The notes beneath the pieces are model-generated. The model had not been told where the DNA came from, ran no database searches, and saw only the letters and a list, made by a program, of their open reading frames with translations. DNA of 33,080 nucleotides, taken from contig JANNFX010000070.1 of the NCBI GenBank assembly GCA_031380225.1, positions 1-33,080 of the forward strand, read 5' to 3'. The translations under genes and the position numbers were made by a program. Below are positions 32,566 to 33,080 of this stretch, piece after piece; position 1 is the stretch's first letter; the number at the start of each line of letters is the position of its first letter. This stretch comes from JANNFX01 sp031380225 (GTDB taxonomy: Bacteria > Pseudomonadota > Alphaproteobacteria > Rhizobiales > Hyphomicrobiaceae).

Positions 32566-32603
32566 TGACGTGACACTTTCAAGTTGACGTGAAGCGTTCA
32601 AGT
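32566..32603. repeat. 19-bp direct repeat upstream of the exporter gene
   Basis: Two adjoining 19-bp units, 32566-32584 and 32585-32603, share TGACGTGA at one end and TTCAAGT at the other (16 of 19 positions). They lie between the RTX gene stop and the exporter start, in a 148-bp gap, on the upstream side of the exporter. A tandem regulator site is possible; a simple duplication is equally so. Confidence 0.7.
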
Positions 32604-32630
32604 CGCGTGCCAGCTTAGTGATCCCTCCCA

Positions 32631-33080
32631 TCAAGAGAAGATAAAGTCGTTCCGGTCTAGAGTCTTAATGTCGACGAGGAGCAATTTAACGCTATCTGCT
32701 CCAATCGTAATTGTTGTCGCCTCGCCATCGTAAATGAGCAGGATGTCGACGCCGAGTGAATCCGCATTGAATCCATAAGCCGACACGTCGAGGCGGTCAT
32801 GGCCACCGGGGCCACTTGAGCTTGTATCAAAGCCCATAACAACATCGTTGCCGAAGCCCGGCCTCAGGACCAGCGTATCACTGCCTCGGGTAAACATGAC
32901 GAAGTCGGAGCCTTGCCCACCGGAGACAAAATCATCGCCATCGCCGCCGTCGAGCGTATCGTCGCCGCATCCGCCGTCGAGGGTGTCATTGCCAGCACCG
33001 CCGTAAAGCATGTCGTCCCAGCCGCCGCCTGATACGATATTATCGAGGTCGTTGCCGCTGCCGGTAAAGTCGCCGGTGCC
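32631..33080 (-). CDS. RTX (hemolysin-type calcium-binding repeat) protein, C-terminal part
   Basis: The frame is open to the right edge, so the 149 residues visible are the C-terminus of a longer protein. Near the edge there are glycine/aspartate nonapeptide repeats of the GGxGxDxL kind: GGAGNDTLDGGCGDDTLDGG, then DGDDFVSGGQGSDFVMF. These bind calcium in a parallel beta roll. A conserved tail follows, DTLVLRPGFGNDVVMGFD, and the last residues NDFIFS suit a C-terminal type I secretion signal. The stop is TGA at 32631. The exporter and adaptor genes downstream are its likely secretion route. The nature of the N-terminal part (enzyme, adhesin or toxin) is not visible. Confidence 0.9.
   Translation of the reverse strand, partial: GTGDFTGSGNDLDNIVSGGGWDDMLYGGAGNDTLDGGCGDDTLDGGDGDDFVSGGQGSDFVMFTRGSDTLVLRPGFGNDVVMGFDTSSSGPGGHDRLDVSAYGFNADSLGVDILLIYDGEATTITIGADSVKLLLVDIKTLDRNDFIFS

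Overview
The window reads as chromosomal DNA from an aerobic alphaproteobacterium, most likely a Hyphomicrobiales (Rhizobiales) methylotroph. The pointers are the oxygen-dependent (CobG/CobN) cobalamin pathway with cbiD standing in for cobF, dispersed palindromic repeats of the kind common in Bradyrhizobium-like genomes (their translations read like 'HPRAGGDP' and 'VIPGLVPGT'), and a trimethylamine oxidation cluster. The genus cannot be fixed from the sequence alone.

Region 1 (1-18821) is an almost continuous cobalamin biosynthesis locus. It opens with the 3' end of cobD/cbiB, followed on the minus strand by cobP-cobO-cobQ (late steps: nucleotide loop assembly, adenosylation, amidation). A cobalamin riboswitch (3278-3447) then heads a tightly packed plus-strand operon: cbtB-cbtA (cobalt uptake), a DUF1636 gene, cobW, cobN, cobG, cobH, cobI, cobJ. 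cobK lies antisense between cobJ and cobL; cobL-cobE-cobM follow; cbiD is antisense; cobB closes the locus. Not seen here: cobA, cobF, cobS, cobT, cobC and cobV. Two palindromic repeats sit in frame inside cobN, and others fill the gaps between cobO and cobQ and between the convergent pairs cobD/cobQ and cobM/cbiD.

Region 2 (about 18822-28960) is a methylated-amine module: an APC-type permease, dmmA-dmmB-dmmC (dimethylamine monooxygenase), tmm (trimethylamine monooxygenase), tdm (TMAO demethylase) and, convergent to them, a stand-alone GcvT-like gene (dmmD). Together they would take trimethylamine to TMAO, dimethylamine and monomethylamine, passing the released formaldehyde to tetrahydrofolate. 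The genes for monomethylamine use are not in the window. A 28-bp motif, identical at 22 positions, lies upstream of both the permease and dmmD and is a candidate operator shared by the module.

Region 3 (29334-33080, all minus strand) is a type I secretion locus: an RTX calcium-binding repeat protein cut by the window edge, then a PrtD-type ABC exporter and an HlyD-type adaptor. No tRNA, rRNA, CRISPR array, insertion sequence or phage gene was seen.
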